Of a stretch of 64,000 nucleotides of DNA, positions 17,300-28,362 are shown piece by piece; the stretch's first letter is position 1; every line of letters begins with the position of its first letter. The position numbers and the translations under genes are program-made. Below the pieces are notes generated by a model, which did not search any database, had not been told where the DNA came from, and saw only the letters and a program-made list of their open reading frames with translations. Source of the stretch: Anaeromyxobacter sp. Fw109-5 (GTDB lineage Bacteria > Myxococcota > Myxococcia > Myxococcales > Anaeromyxobacteraceae); contig NC_009675.1 in NCBI RefSeq assembly GCF_000017505.1, positions 4,530,501 to 4,594,500 of the forward strand, given 5' to 3'.

Positions 17300-17426
17300 G
17301 CCCGCAGGCGTACCCCGGCCCCGAGGCACGTTCCACACATTTGCGGACGCCGAGCCCGCGCCGCGAAAGGCGCAGCGGTCGCCCCGCCGTGTCACACTAG
17401 GGTCCCCTCGAGCCCGCCGACTCCAC

Positions 17427-18356
17427 ATGCGCCTCCTCCTCCTCGCGGCCTTCCTCCTCGCTCCCGCCGCGGCGCGCCCGGACGCCGTCGCGCTGCTCCC
17501 CGCGACCGGCGCCAACGTGCACGCCGGACATCTCGCGGCCGCGACCGACCTCCTCCGCTCGCACCTGGAGCGCGCCGGGTTCTCGGTCGTCCGCGTCTCG
17601 GCACCCGAGCTCGCGAACGCAGAGGCCACGCCCGCGCAGGCGGGAGCGGCGGCGGCCGGGGCCGGGGCCTCGCTCGGGGTGACGCTGCGAGTCTCGCGCC
17701 TGGGCACGCTCGCGAGCGTGCGGCTCGCGGCCTTCCACCCGGACGGCACCGCGGCCCACCTCGACGAGCTGTCCGCCTCCGGCCCGAACGACCTCGATCC
17801 GGTCCTGCGCCGGCTCGCGGCCGGGCTCGCGGAGCGCAGACCCGCGCGCCTCCTCGCGGAGATCGACTCCGTCACCGAGCGCGAGGCGGAACCCTACCTG
17901 AAGCAGGTCGCGACCCAGGTGTTCGGGCTGCGACTCGGGAGCGCCTTCCTCCTGAACCGCGCGGACGGCGCCGAGCTCGCGCGCGGCGCCGCCGGCGGGG
18001 GATTGTTCTGGCTCTACGACGCGCGGACGTTCCTCGCCGACGTCTCCTTCGACCTGAACGGCGGCGACGGTAACCGGCTCGTCGCGCTCGGGCTCGGGTT
18101 CTACTACCCGTTCTCGCGTGCCAACCTCGCGCCCTACGCCGGTGGCGGCCTCGCCTACACATGGATCGATACGGGGGGCGCGGGCGCGCAGGGGCTCGCG
18201 TTCCGCGGCGCCGTCGGCGCGCTCTTCGGACGGCTCTCGACGGTGCAGGTGCGGGTCGAGGCCGGCTACGTCGTCGGCGCCTTCCGCGAGGAGGCGGCGG
18301 GCACGACCGGGCGCGTCCCGCACGGCGCCATCCTCTCCGTCGGGCTGGGGCACTGA
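17427..18356 (+). CDS. Secreted two-domain protein, copy 1 (TolB/FlgO-like N-domain plus barrel-like C-domain)
   Basis: It has 309 residues with a signal peptide (LLLLAAFLLAPAAARP). Residues 20-145 have the pattern of a small periplasmic alpha/beta domain (AVALLPATGANVHAGHLAAATDLLRS), reminiscent of TolB-N or FlgO-type domains. Residues 160-309 alternate aromatic strands (FYYPFSRANLAPYAGGGLAYTW) and end in SVGLGH, resembling an outer-membrane or surface beta-structure. The homologous gene at 18910-19896 has the same architecture. The following small lipoprotein gene starts 3 bp downstream, so they form an operon. Confidence 0.75.
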   Translation: MRLLLLAAFLLAPAAARPDAVALLPATGANVHAGHLAAATDLLRSHLERAGFSVVRVSAPELANAEATPAQAGAAAAGAGASLGVTLRVSRLGTLASVRLAAFHPDGTAAHLDELSASGPNDLDPVLRRLAAGLAERRPARLLAEIDSVTEREAEPYLKQVATQVFGLRLGSAFLLNRADGAELARGAAGGGLFWLYDARTFLADVSFDLNGGDGNRLVALGLGFYYPFSRANLAPYAGGGLAYTWIDTGGAGAQGLAFRGAVGALFGRLSTVQVRVEAGYVVGAFREEAAGTTGRVPHGAILSVGLGH

Positions 18357-18358
18357 TC

Positions 18359-18799
18359 GTGGCCCGGCAGGCGCGCAGCCTCCTCTCCGCCGCCGCGCTC
18401 GCGGTCTCGCTCACCGCGACCGGCTGCGGGCACACGCGCTTCACGAGCAGGGTCACCACCCCGGAGCCGGACGCGGTCATCTGGCTCGACGGCCGCCCGC
18501 TCCGGGGCGGCGCCCGCGTCTGGGCGCTCGGCCCACCTCACGACGGCCAGCTCCTCGTCATCGCGCGCGACGGGCGGCGCACCCGCTCGGTCGTCTCGCG
18601 CCGGTTCACTCCCGGCTCGCTGGTGATGGGGTTCTACACGATGGGCGCGTGCCTCCTGCTGTGCTGGGTCTACCCCGAGGAGATCCACGTCGCCCTCCCG
18701 CCCGCGCCGCCCAGGGCGAGCTGGGACGAGGACGTGCCCGGCGATCCCTGGCTCGCGGCGCCTGCGGGGTGGGGCGGCGAGACGGGGGGAGCGAAGTAG
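18359..18799 (+). CDS. Small lipoprotein between two paralogous secreted proteins
   Basis: The GTG at 18359 lies 2 bp after the previous stop and gives 146 residues. The lipobox is VSLTATGCG. The mature part contains a short repeat-like beta domain (AVIWLDGRPLRGGARVWALGPPHDG), similar in feel to PEGA-type domains, then a hydrophobic patch (VMGFYTMGACLLLCWVYP) that may insert in or lie on a membrane. The function is unknown. Its position suggests it works with the flanking two-domain proteins. Confidence 0.7.
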   Translation: MARQARSLLSAAALAVSLTATGCGHTRFTSRVTTPEPDAVIWLDGRPLRGGARVWALGPPHDGQLLVIARDGRRTRSVVSRRFTPGSLVMGFYTMGACLLLCWVYPEEIHVALPPAPPRASWDEDVPGDPWLAAPAGWGGETGGAK

Positions 18800-18832
18800 G
18801 AACGACCCCCGACCTCGACCGCTCGGGACCGG

Positions 18833-18880
18833 TCATCCCGAGCGTAGCGCCTCCGCGCAGCGGAGACGCGAAGTCGAGAG
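18833..18880. repeat. Dispersed REP-like repeat, intergenic copy
   Basis: Begins TCATCCCGAGC and includes CAGCGGAGAC and GTCGAG blocks, followed by a short CCCCGA microrepeat. The same TCATCCCGAGC and CAGCGGAGAC blocks occur at 58814-58905, and a diverged relative is at 45723-45825, both inside TPR genes. Here it occupies the gap just before the second paralog. Confidence 0.55.
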
Positions 18881-18909
18881 ACCCCGACCCCGACCCCGCC
18901 GGAGCCCGC

Positions 18910-19896
18910 GTGCGCCCCCTCCCCCTCCTCACCGTCCTCGCGCTCCTCGCCGCGCCGCAGGCGCGCGGCGCGCCCCCCGCCACCGTGGCGCTCCTCCCCG
19001 CGACGGGCTCCAACGTCACCGACGGTCAGCTCGCCGCCGCCGGCGACGTGCTGCGCGCCCACCTCGAGGCGACCGGCCGGTTCGTGGTGGTGCGCGCGGG
19101 CGGCCCCGCCGCGGGGGCGGAGGCCTCGCCCGCCGACGCCGGCGCCGCGGCGCGCGCGACGGGCGCGGCGCTCGCCGTCGCCGTCCACGTCGCCCGGCTC
19201 GGCGAGACCGCGATCGTCCGCGTGGCCGCGTACGCGCCCGACGGCGCCGTCGTCCACACCGATCAGCTCGGCGCGCTCGGCGTGGACGATCTCGATCCCG
19301 CCCTCGATCGCCTCGCGGCCGGCCTCGCCCGCCGCGGCCGGGCCGCCGAGCTCGCCCGCATCGACACGGTGACGGCCAGGGAGGAGCGGCCGCTGCGCAA
19401 GATGACCGCCTGGATGGCGTACGGGATGAAGATCGGCTCGCTCGTTCCGGTCCACCGCCCCGACCCGGCGGCGCGCGCGGGGAGCGCGTCCGGCGTCGGC
19501 CTCGTCTGGCATTACGACGCGCGCGACTGGCTCGCCGACGTGACGCTGGAGGGGGTCACCTCGAACCTCGACGCCTGGCGGCCGGATCCCGACCGCGCCC
19601 TCGCGCTCGCCATCGGCGTGTACAAGCCGTTCTCGAGGGGCAACGTGGCGCCGTACGCCGGCCTCGGCCTCGCCTACGCGATCACCCGCTTCGGCGACGT
19701 CGCCGGCCACGGGCTCCAGCCGCGCGCGATCGCCGGGCTCCTCCTCGGCCGCCTGTCGAACGTGGCGGTGCGCGTCGAGGCCGGCTGGTTCGTCGACGCG
19801 TTTCCGGTCGCGGAGCGCGTCACCGGCCGCGACGTGTGGGTCCACGGCGGCCTCGGGTCGCTCACGTTCGTGGCCTCGGAGCCGACGGGGCGCTGA
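18910..19896 (+). CDS. Secreted two-domain protein, copy 2
   Basis: It has 328 residues from the GTG at 18910, with signal peptide LPLLTVLALLAAPQARG. It parallels the gene at 17427-18356: VALLPATGSNVTDGQLAAAGDVLRAHLEATG in the N-domain, and YKPFSRGNVAPYAGLGLAYA plus LLLGRLSNVAVRVEAGWFVDAF in the C-domain, against FYYPFSRANLAPYAGGGLAYT and LFGRLSTVQVRVEAGYVVGAF. A duplicated pair with a lipoprotein between them suggests a small envelope complex. The exact role is unknown. Confidence 0.75.
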   Translation: MRPLPLLTVLALLAAPQARGAPPATVALLPATGSNVTDGQLAAAGDVLRAHLEATGRFVVVRAGGPAAGAEASPADAGAAARATGAALAVAVHVARLGETAIVRVAAYAPDGAVVHTDQLGALGVDDLDPALDRLAAGLARRGRAAELARIDTVTAREERPLRKMTAWMAYGMKIGSLVPVHRPDPAARAGSASGVGLVWHYDARDWLADVTLEGVTSNLDAWRPDPDRALALAIGVYKPFSRGNVAPYAGLGLAYAITRFGDVAGHGLQPRAIAGLLLGRLSNVAVRVEAGWFVDAFPVAERVTGRDVWVHGGLGSLTFVASEPTGR

Positions 19897-19919
19897 GCCC
19901 CGCCCCCGGCCTGCGGCGG

Positions 19920-20297
19920 TCAGCTCCCGCGCGCGAGCACGACGCTGCAGCGGGCGGCGAGCTCGGTGGTGCGGGCGAGGAGCGCCTGCGCCTCCTCGTA
20001 CAGCGCGGCCGCGTCGCCGTCGCCCCCCGGATCCGGCAGCTCGCCGATCCGGGAGAGCAGCTCCGACACCCGCAAGAGGTGCTGGTGCGCGAGGAGCAGG
20101 TCGCGGCCGAGCCGCGCGCCCTGCCGGGTGAAGATGAGGCCGGTCTGGAAGAGGCGACCGAGCGCGCCGCGGTTCACCTCGGCGACGGTGCGGCAGCGGG
20201 CCTGGAAGTCGCGCAGGCGCCGCGCCTCGCGCGCGCGCGCGATGTCCACGATTCGTGAACGTCGGCGCTGCGGACGCGAGCGGGGGACCGGGGCCAT
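19920..20297 (-). CDS. Hypothetical helical protein, 125 residues
   Basis: Not recognised. A basic N-terminus (RSRPQRRRSRIVDIARAREARR) is followed by amphipathic helices including LLAHQHLLRVSELLSRIGEL and YEEAQALLARTTELAARCS, probably a coiled-coil-like bundle. The ATG at 20297 is preferred because it is preceded by TTGACC-18 bp-TACGAT. An alternative GTG at 20402 overlaps the alaS stop (GTGA) and would add 35 residues that use unusual codons such as TCA, AGA and TTG. It is probably cytoplasmic. Confidence 0.6.
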   Translation of the reverse strand: MAPVPRSRPQRRRSRIVDIARAREARRLRDFQARCRTVAEVNRGALGRLFQTGLIFTRQGARLGRDLLLAHQHLLRVSELLSRIGELPDPGGDGDAAALYEEAQALLARTTELAARCSVVLARGS

Positions 20298-20309
20298 CGT
20301 GTGGGCGGG

Positions 20310-20339
20310 ATCGTAGGCGTCCGGCGCGGGCGCGGTCAA
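20310..20339 (-). promoter_or_regulatory. Promoter for the 125-residue hypothetical gene
   Basis: TTGACC (20334-20339) and TACGAT (20310-20315) are 18 bp apart on the minus strand. The -10 box ends 12 bp before the ATG, so the leader would be only about five bases. Confidence 0.5.
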
Positions 20340-20398
20340 CGCCACCCGTCCTCTTGACACCACCCGAACGCGGTCCGGGGTTCCCCCGGGGGCGTCGC

Positions 20399-23113
<2,715 letters not shown>

Positions 23114-23151
23114 GGCGAAGAGCGCTTTTTAACAGAGGGATCGGCCCCTGG

Positions 23152-23577
23152 CTACCGGCCGCCGGAGCGCTCCGCGCCGGGGAGCACCACCCGCCAGCGC
23201 CCGTCCTCGCGCACCATCGTCACCTCGCGCGGGGCGCGCTCTCCCTCGAGCTGGACGGCGACCACCGCCGCGTCGCGCGACTCGCGCAGCACGGTGGCCG
23301 AGGCGATCCGCTCGGCGCGCGGGGCGAGGTCGCCGAGGACGAGCTCGCGTCCGCTCGCCGGGAGCACGCCGGGCGCCGCCCGGGCCGCGACCTCCTTCGC
23401 CCGCTCGTCGAGCAGCTCGCGGGAGCGCTCGGAGAGCATGCTCCACACGGTGTCGGCGTCGCCCGCCCGCGCCGCGGCCGCGAAGACGCGGTACCGGTCG
23501 GCGGGGCCCTCCGGGCGACGGCAGGCGAGCGTGACGAGGACGAGCAGGGCGGCGCCGAGCCGGACGGTGAGGGTCAT
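23152..23577 (-). CDS. Putative lipoprotein, 141 residues
   Basis: The signal peptide ends with the lipobox LVLVTLACRR. The mature part begins PEGPADRYRVFAAAARAGDADTVWSMLSERSRELLDERA, a pattern seen in small NTF2/DUF4878-like lipoproteins, and ends with a beta-strand series (REVTMVREDGRWRVVLPG). The function is unknown. It is divergent from the lipoprotein gene at 23806 and upstream of alaS on the same strand. Confidence 0.75.
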   Translation of the reverse strand: MTLTVRLGAALLVLVTLACRRPEGPADRYRVFAAAARAGDADTVWSMLSERSRELLDERAKEVAARAAPGVLPASGRELVLGDLAPRAERIASATVLRESRDAAVVAVQLEGERAPREVTMVREDGRWRVVLPGAERSGGR

Positions 23578-23805
23578 GGCGCAAGCATAGCCGCGCCCGC
23601 GGCGCCCGACGGGGCGATCCAGGCGACGGCGCCCTCCCGGGGCAGCGCTCGTCCGGGCGGCCCCGCAGCGCGGCCGCTCCTCGCGCCCGGCGTCCACATA
23701 TTTCGGGTCGGGACGGCGCGGCGAGACTCTCGCCCGTTCGGCTCCGCCTTCCGGCGGGGGCGCCGCCGCTGACGAGCGCGATTTCGCGCGGAGGGGGACA
23801 GGAGC

Positions 23806-24498
23806 ATGGATATTCGCAAGATGGCGCTGGCGCTGCCGCTCGCATTCGGCATCGCCTGCTCGACGTCGCAGTCCAGCCGCACGGCCCGGACCGAGGAGCC
23901 GGCTCCGCCGGCCGGGACCGGGGCCACCAGGGAGGGCTCGCCCGGCGCCGCCGGCAGCGACGCCGAGGGCGGCCGCGTGGCGACCACGCCGGGCCGGACG
24001 GGCACGACGACCACCCCGGACGACGGGACGCTCTCCGGCGATCGGACGATGGGCGGAACGTCGGACCTCAAGGGCCACGCGAGCGACCGGGTGTTGATGG
24101 GCAAGGTGGAGAGCGTGTCGGGACGCTCGCTCTCGATCCAGTCGGACATGGGTGACAGCCGGACGCTCGAGATCGTCCCCGAGACGATCATCACCGTCGA
24201 CGGCCGCGAGGGCAGCTCCGCCGACATCAGGGAAGGGCAGCCGATCCGTGCGAGCTTCAACGAGCAGGACGGCAAGCAGGTCGCGGTGAAGATCGAGGCC
24301 GGCGAGATGATGGGCGGCACGGGCCACATGGGCGACACGCACATGGGCGGCCACGGCGACATGGGCACCACCGGCACCGGCAGCGGCGCGGGCACCACGC
24401 CCGAGAGCGGCACGACCGGCACGAGCCCGGCGGACACCGGCACCAGCACGAGCGGCAGCGGTACGGACAGCGGCTACGACACCGGCACGCGCCGGTAG
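23806..24498 (+). CDS. Lipoprotein with Met/His-rich C-terminal segment
   Basis: It has 230 residues with a lipobox at FGIAC (Cys18). After a Thr/Gly/Pro-rich linker, residues 95-165 form a compact beta domain (VLMGKVESVSGRSLSIQ, ETIITVDG, REGQPIRASF), similar in pattern to small OB-like repeat domains. Residues 168-186 are crowded with Met and His (MMGGTGHMGDTHMGGHGDM), which suggests soft-metal binding. The tail is a low-complexity Ser/Thr/Gly run. It has GGACAGGAGC before the ATG. The role is unknown. Confidence 0.78.
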   Translation: MDIRKMALALPLAFGIACSTSQSSRTARTEEPAPPAGTGATREGSPGAAGSDAEGGRVATTPGRTGTTTTPDDGTLSGDRTMGGTSDLKGHASDRVLMGKVESVSGRSLSIQSDMGDSRTLEIVPETIITVDGREGSSADIREGQPIRASFNEQDGKQVAVKIEAGEMMGGTGHMGDTHMGGHGDMGTTGTGSGAGTTPESGTTGTSPADTGTSTSGSGTDSGYDTGTRR

Positions 24499-24567
24499 CG
24501 AGCGCCGATCACCAGCGACGCGCCTCCGGCCTTCGGGCCGGGGGCGCTCGCGCGTCCGGCGCTCCGG

Positions 24568-25176
24568 TCACGCCGGCCGGCGCAGCCGCAGCCGCCACAC
24601 CGGCTGGCCGGTCTCGAGGTACCGCTTCTCGCGGGTGGAGGGCAGCTCGTCCGGCGGCCGCTCCGCGAACGCCCCCGGGCCGCACTCGTTCGCGAAGCCC
24701 GCCGCCTCGAGCCGCACCACCGCCTCGCGCGCGTACCGCTCGACGTCGGTGCGGAAGTCCAGCAGCCCGCCGGGCGCGAGCAGCCCGAGCAGGAGCGACG
24801 ACATGCGGTCGTCGACCAGCCGCCGCCGCCCGTGCCTCCGCTTCCACCACGGATCCGGGAAGTGCACGTGGATGGCGGCGAGGGAGCCGGCGCGGAACAG
24901 CCGGGGGGCGAGGATGCGGCCGTCGCCCTGGATCACCACGAGGTTCCCGTGGCCGCGCCGCTCCGCCTTCGCGGCGACGTCGCGCGCGAACGCCCGGCGC
25001 TGCTCGATCGCCACGAGCGCGCGGTCCGCGTGCGCGCGCGCGAACGCCAGCGCGAACCCTCCGTGGCCGCAGCCGATCTCGAGCTCGAGCCGCCCGGCGA
25101 GCGGGCCGAAGCGCGCCGTCCAGTCGGGCGCGAGGTCGAGCGCGAGCGGAGCGTCGTCGTCGTCGGAGAAGATCAT
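24568..25176 (-). CDS. trmB: TrmB, tRNA (guanine-N7)-methyltransferase
   Basis: SAM-dependent enzyme making m7G46 in tRNA variable loops. It has 202 residues with the SAM motif LEIGCGHGGFALA, the signature HVHFPDPWWKRRHGRRRLVD and the late STREKRYLETGQPVWRL, all typical of TrmB. The N-terminal extension is short. It is convergent with the lipoprotein at 23806 and downstream of the lytic transglycosylase on the same strand, 110 bp away. Confidence 0.94.
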   Translation of the reverse strand: MIFSDDDDAPLALDLAPDWTARFGPLAGRLELEIGCGHGGFALAFARAHADRALVAIEQRRAFARDVAAKAERRGHGNLVVIQGDGRILAPRLFRAGSLAAIHVHFPDPWWKRRHGRRRLVDDRMSSLLLGLLAPGGLLDFRTDVERYAREAVVRLEAAGFANECGPGAFAERPPDELPSTREKRYLETGQPVWRLRLRRPA

Positions 25177-25286
25177 GGGCGCGCCTGTTTAGCATGCCCG
25201 GCGCGCGTGCCAAGCACCGCGGCGTCCGCGGGGGGGCCGCGCCGCGAGACCTCGGGTGCACCGGGCGGCGGGCGCCCGCCTATCCG

Positions 25287-26921
25287 CTACCCGCGCTCCG
25301 CGTAGACGACCAGCTTCGCGCCGACGTGGAGCTTGTGGGCGTTCGGGTTGCGGATGCCGTTCCAGCGGCACAGCTCGGTGAGGTCCACCCGGAACCGCTG
25401 CGCGATCGACCAGAGGGTGTCGCCCGCGCGCACGCGGTGGGTCGAGCGAGCGCGATCCGACGGGATGCGCACGGCGGTCCGGGCGCGGGCGCGCGCGGAG
25501 GTTCGCTCGATCCTGCCTTCCTCGCCGGCCGAGGCCACGGCCGCGCCGACCGGGCGCGGGATCATGAGCTCCTGGCCGACGCGGAGCTTCCGGGCGTTCT
25601 TCAGCCCGTTCATCTCCATGATCCCCTGCATCGGCACGCCGTGCCGGTGCGCGATCGAGGAGAGGGTGTCCCCGCGGCGCACGACGTGACCGGCGAAGGT
25701 GAGGCGGACCTTCGGCTGCATCGCCGGCCAGTTCTCGGCGAACGTGTCCGCGCTGGCCTTGGGGAGCTTGAGCGCGTACGGGCGCGGCGGCGTGCAGGCG
25801 CGGCGCAGCTCCGGGTTCAGGTCGATGAGCTCGCGCTCGCTGACGCCGGCCGCCTTCGCGATCGTGGAGAGCAGCGTGGCGGAGGGGATCCTCACCTCCT
25901 CGTACGCCGTCCACGACTGCCGCTCGATCTCCTCGTCGGAGAAGCCGAACTCCCGCGGGTGCTTCGAGAGGATGGCCGCCGCCATGAGCTTCGGGACGTA
26001 GCCCTTCGTCTCCGGGTGGAGGACCCGCTTGCCGGGCACCGCCGCCATCTCCCAGAAGTCCTCGTAGCCGGCCCGCCGCGCCTTCGCGATCCGGCCGCCG
26101 CCCGCGTTGTAGCCCGCCCACGCGAGCCGCCAGTCCCCGGTCTGCTGGAAGAGCTGCTTGAGGTAGCGGGCGGCGGCGCGTGCCGAGCGCTCCGGATCGC
26201 GCCGCTCGTCCACCCAGAAGTCCTGGCGCAGCCCGAAGGCCTTGCCGGTGGAGGGGATGAACTGCCACGGCCCGGCCGCCTTGGCGGGGCTGAGGGCGAA
26301 GTTGCCGAAGCCGCTCTCGATCATCGCGAGGTAGACCGTGTCCTCCGGCAGCCCCTCCTCGCGGAGGATCGCGCGGTAGCGGTCGAGGTAGCGGTGCGAG
26401 CGGGAGAGCCACTTCGCGAAGTGGGCGCGCGCGGCAGGCCCCTGGAAGAAGCGGATGTAGTCGAGGACCGCCTCGTTCACGTCGATGGGGATGTCGTAGC
26501 GCGCCCGGAGCTCGGCCAGGTTCATGTCGAGCTCCGGCAGCAGCTCGATGCGGCCGAGGCCGGTCTCGTGCGGCACCTGCCCGTCCACCGCCGCGTCCTT
26601 CGCGCCGTCCCGGACGTGCGCCTCCTCCTCCGCGCGCCGCACCGCCTCGATCTCGGCCGAGTCGCGATCGATCTCCTCCGCGATGGGCTGATCGTCGGGC
26701 ACGTACGCCCACGCGTCCTCGACCTGCGGTGCGCGCGGCTCCGGCGCGGCCACCTCGAAGGTGTCCTCGATGAGCTCCGGCTCCGGGACGAGCGCCGGCG
26801 GGAGGACCTGCGTCGCCGCCGAATGGGCAGCGCTGAGGGTGGATGCCCGCGCCCGCGCCTGGACGGCCGTCGGTACGATCAGGACGAACAGGACGACATG
26901 GGACAGGTGCGTCGGTCTCAT
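25287..26921 (-). CDS. mltD: MltD-like lytic transglycosylase with two LysM domains
   Basis: Cleaves glycan strands of peptidoglycan, releasing 1,6-anhydro products. It has 544 residues. There is an N-terminal hydrophobic signal segment (LSHVVLFVLIVPTAVQA) and a linker rich in acidic residues. The SLT domain carries the catalytic Glu in MIESGFGNFALSPAKAAGPWQF and the NAGGGR motif. Two LysM domains follow (HVVRRGDTLSSIAHRHG and HRVRAGDTLWSIAQRF). The ATG at 26921 has GAGGAGCG directly before it. A promoter is visible at 26980-27007. It probably acts in wall remodelling with dacB and the division genes. Confidence 0.92.
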   Translation of the reverse strand: MRPTHLSHVVLFVLIVPTAVQARARASTLSAAHSAATQVLPPALVPEPELIEDTFEVAAPEPRAPQVEDAWAYVPDDQPIAEEIDRDSAEIEAVRRAEEEAHVRDGAKDAAVDGQVPHETGLGRIELLPELDMNLAELRARYDIPIDVNEAVLDYIRFFQGPAARAHFAKWLSRSHRYLDRYRAILREEGLPEDTVYLAMIESGFGNFALSPAKAAGPWQFIPSTGKAFGLRQDFWVDERRDPERSARAAARYLKQLFQQTGDWRLAWAGYNAGGGRIAKARRAGYEDFWEMAAVPGKRVLHPETKGYVPKLMAAAILSKHPREFGFSDEEIERQSWTAYEEVRIPSATLLSTIAKAAGVSERELIDLNPELRRACTPPRPYALKLPKASADTFAENWPAMQPKVRLTFAGHVVRRGDTLSSIAHRHGVPMQGIMEMNGLKNARKLRVGQELMIPRPVGAAVASAGEEGRIERTSARARARTAVRIPSDRARSTHRVRAGDTLWSIAQRFRVDLTELCRWNGIRNPNAHKLHVGAKLVVYAERG

Positions 26922-27314
26922 CGCTCCTCGGCTGCTCGGGCTCCAGCCGGGGGACGGACCGGAACCTGCTTGGGTTGACATGGTAGCGAGCAAAGGCTCG
27001 TGGTCAAAATCATGCGCTCGCTCGCCTAGTTGCTTGGCTGCCGTGGAAACTGCCGCCCCCGGGGTGACGAGACCTCGGATGCGGGGGTCCGCCGTCCTTC
27101 GTCCTCGAGATTGGGCATCGAAAGGGCACGCACGGCAGGCCCCTTTGCTGGCGGTCGCTCCGACGTGCGTCGGCGCGCCCGGCAGGGCGAGGTTCGGGTT
27201 GCGATCGGGGACGAAGCGGCTTAGCAGGGAACCGCCGGACGCCGGGCGAATTCCGGGTTCCCAGCCCATCGGCGGGAGTGCTACACCCCCGCCCCGTCGT
27301 CGCCGCGCACGAGC
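26922..27314. other. 393-bp intergenic region between divergent lytic transglycosylase and dusB genes
   Basis: Contains the minus-strand promoter at 26980-27007 and a hairpin-forming GGGAACC/GGTTCCC pair at 27227-27262. An extended -10 (TGCTACACC, about 27279-27287) sits 28 bp before dusB. No gene or RNA family is recognised. Confidence 0.45.
26980..27007 (-). promoter_or_regulatory. Promoter for the lytic transglycosylase
   Basis: Minus strand: TTGACC (27002-27007), 16 bp, TACCAT (26980-26985). A transcript starting about 7 bp further on would have a leader of roughly 50 bases before the ATG at 26921. Confidence 0.5.
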
Positions 27315-28361
27315 ATGCAGATCGGGCCCTACACGTTCTCCGGCAGGTTCTTCCTGGCGCCGCTCGCCGGCGTCTCCGACCGCCCCTTCCGCGCCATCTG
27401 CCGCTCGATGGGCGCGAGCTTCGCGTACACGGAGATGGTGAGCGCCCATGGCCTCGTCCACGGGACGCTCCAGACGGAGAGCTACCTGGATCGCGATCCG
27501 GACGAGGACCCGTTCGCGGTCCAGATCTTCGCGTCGGAGGCGGACGTGCTGGCCCGCGGCGCGGAGGTGGCGGTGCGGGCGGGGGCCGGGATCATCGACG
27601 TGAACATGGCCTGCCCGGTGAAGAAGGTCTGCGGCACCGGCGCAGGCGCCGCGCTCGGCCGCGATCCGCGCCGCGTCGAGGAGGCCGTGCGCGCGATCCG
27701 CGCCGCGGTGGCGGTGCCGGTCACGGTCAAGATCCGGGCGGGGTGGGACGACGCGGAGGTGAACTGCGTGGAGGTCGCCCGCGCCGCCGAGGCGGGAGGC
27801 GCGGCGGCGGTCGCGCTCCACGGCCGGACGCGGACGCAGATGTACTCCGGCCGGGCGCGCTGGGAGCTCGTGCGCGCGGTCAAGGAGGCGGTCTCGGTCC
27901 CCGTCCTGGGATCGGGGGACGTCTGGACCGTGGACGACGCGCTGCGCATGCGCGCCGAGACCGGCTGCGACGCGGTGCTCGTCGCCCGCGGGGCCTGCGG
28001 GAATCCCTGGATCTTCCGCGAGCTGCGCGCGGCGGAGCTCGGCGCGCCGCGCCCGCCGCCGCCCACCCGCGACGAGTGGATCGGCACCGTGCTCCACCAC
28101 GTCCGGCTCCAGGTCGAGCACCGCCAGCGGCAGCACCCCGGCGACGATCCGCTCGAGCTGGAGCGCCTCGCGATCCGCGAGCTGCGAAAGCACCTCCTGT
28201 GGTACACCCGCGGCCGTCGCGGCGGGGTCCACTTCCGCCGCGACGCCAACCGGCTCGCGACCGCCGCCGACGTCGCGCAGGTCATCGAGGAGCACTTCCC
28301 GGCCGGCAGCTCGAGCTTCGAGCTGGACCCGGGGTTCCGCCGCGAGGAGGAGGGGGAGTGA
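27315..28361 (+). CDS. dusB: DusB-like tRNA dihydrouridine synthase
   Basis: FMN enzyme reducing uridines in tRNA. It has 348 residues. Features are APLAGVSDRPFRAICRSMG at the N-terminus, the VNMACPVKKVCGTGAGAALG loop with the catalytic Cys in the CPVKKV segment, LHGRTRTQMYSG, and VLGSGDVW in the TIM barrel. A C-terminal helical domain follows (RELRKHLLWYTRGRRGG). A small DNA-binding gene starts 1 bp after its stop, recalling the dusB-fis operons of gamma-proteobacteria. Confidence 0.92.
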   Translation: MQIGPYTFSGRFFLAPLAGVSDRPFRAICRSMGASFAYTEMVSAHGLVHGTLQTESYLDRDPDEDPFAVQIFASEADVLARGAEVAVRAGAGIIDVNMACPVKKVCGTGAGAALGRDPRRVEEAVRAIRAAVAVPVTVKIRAGWDDAEVNCVEVARAAEAGGAAAVALHGRTRTQMYSGRARWELVRAVKEAVSVPVLGSGDVWTVDDALRMRAETGCDAVLVARGACGNPWIFRELRAAELGAPRPPPPTRDEWIGTVLHHVRLQVEHRQRQHPGDDPLELERLAIRELRKHLLWYTRGRRGGVHFRRDANRLATAADVAQVIEEHFPAGSSSFELDPGFRREEEGE

Positions 28362-28362
28362 A

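Noticed and set aside
26922-27314. Possible tRNA or small RNA in the dusB upstream region
   Set aside because: The hairpin is short and no T-loop (GGTTCGA) or acceptor pairing is seen. No RNA family could be named.
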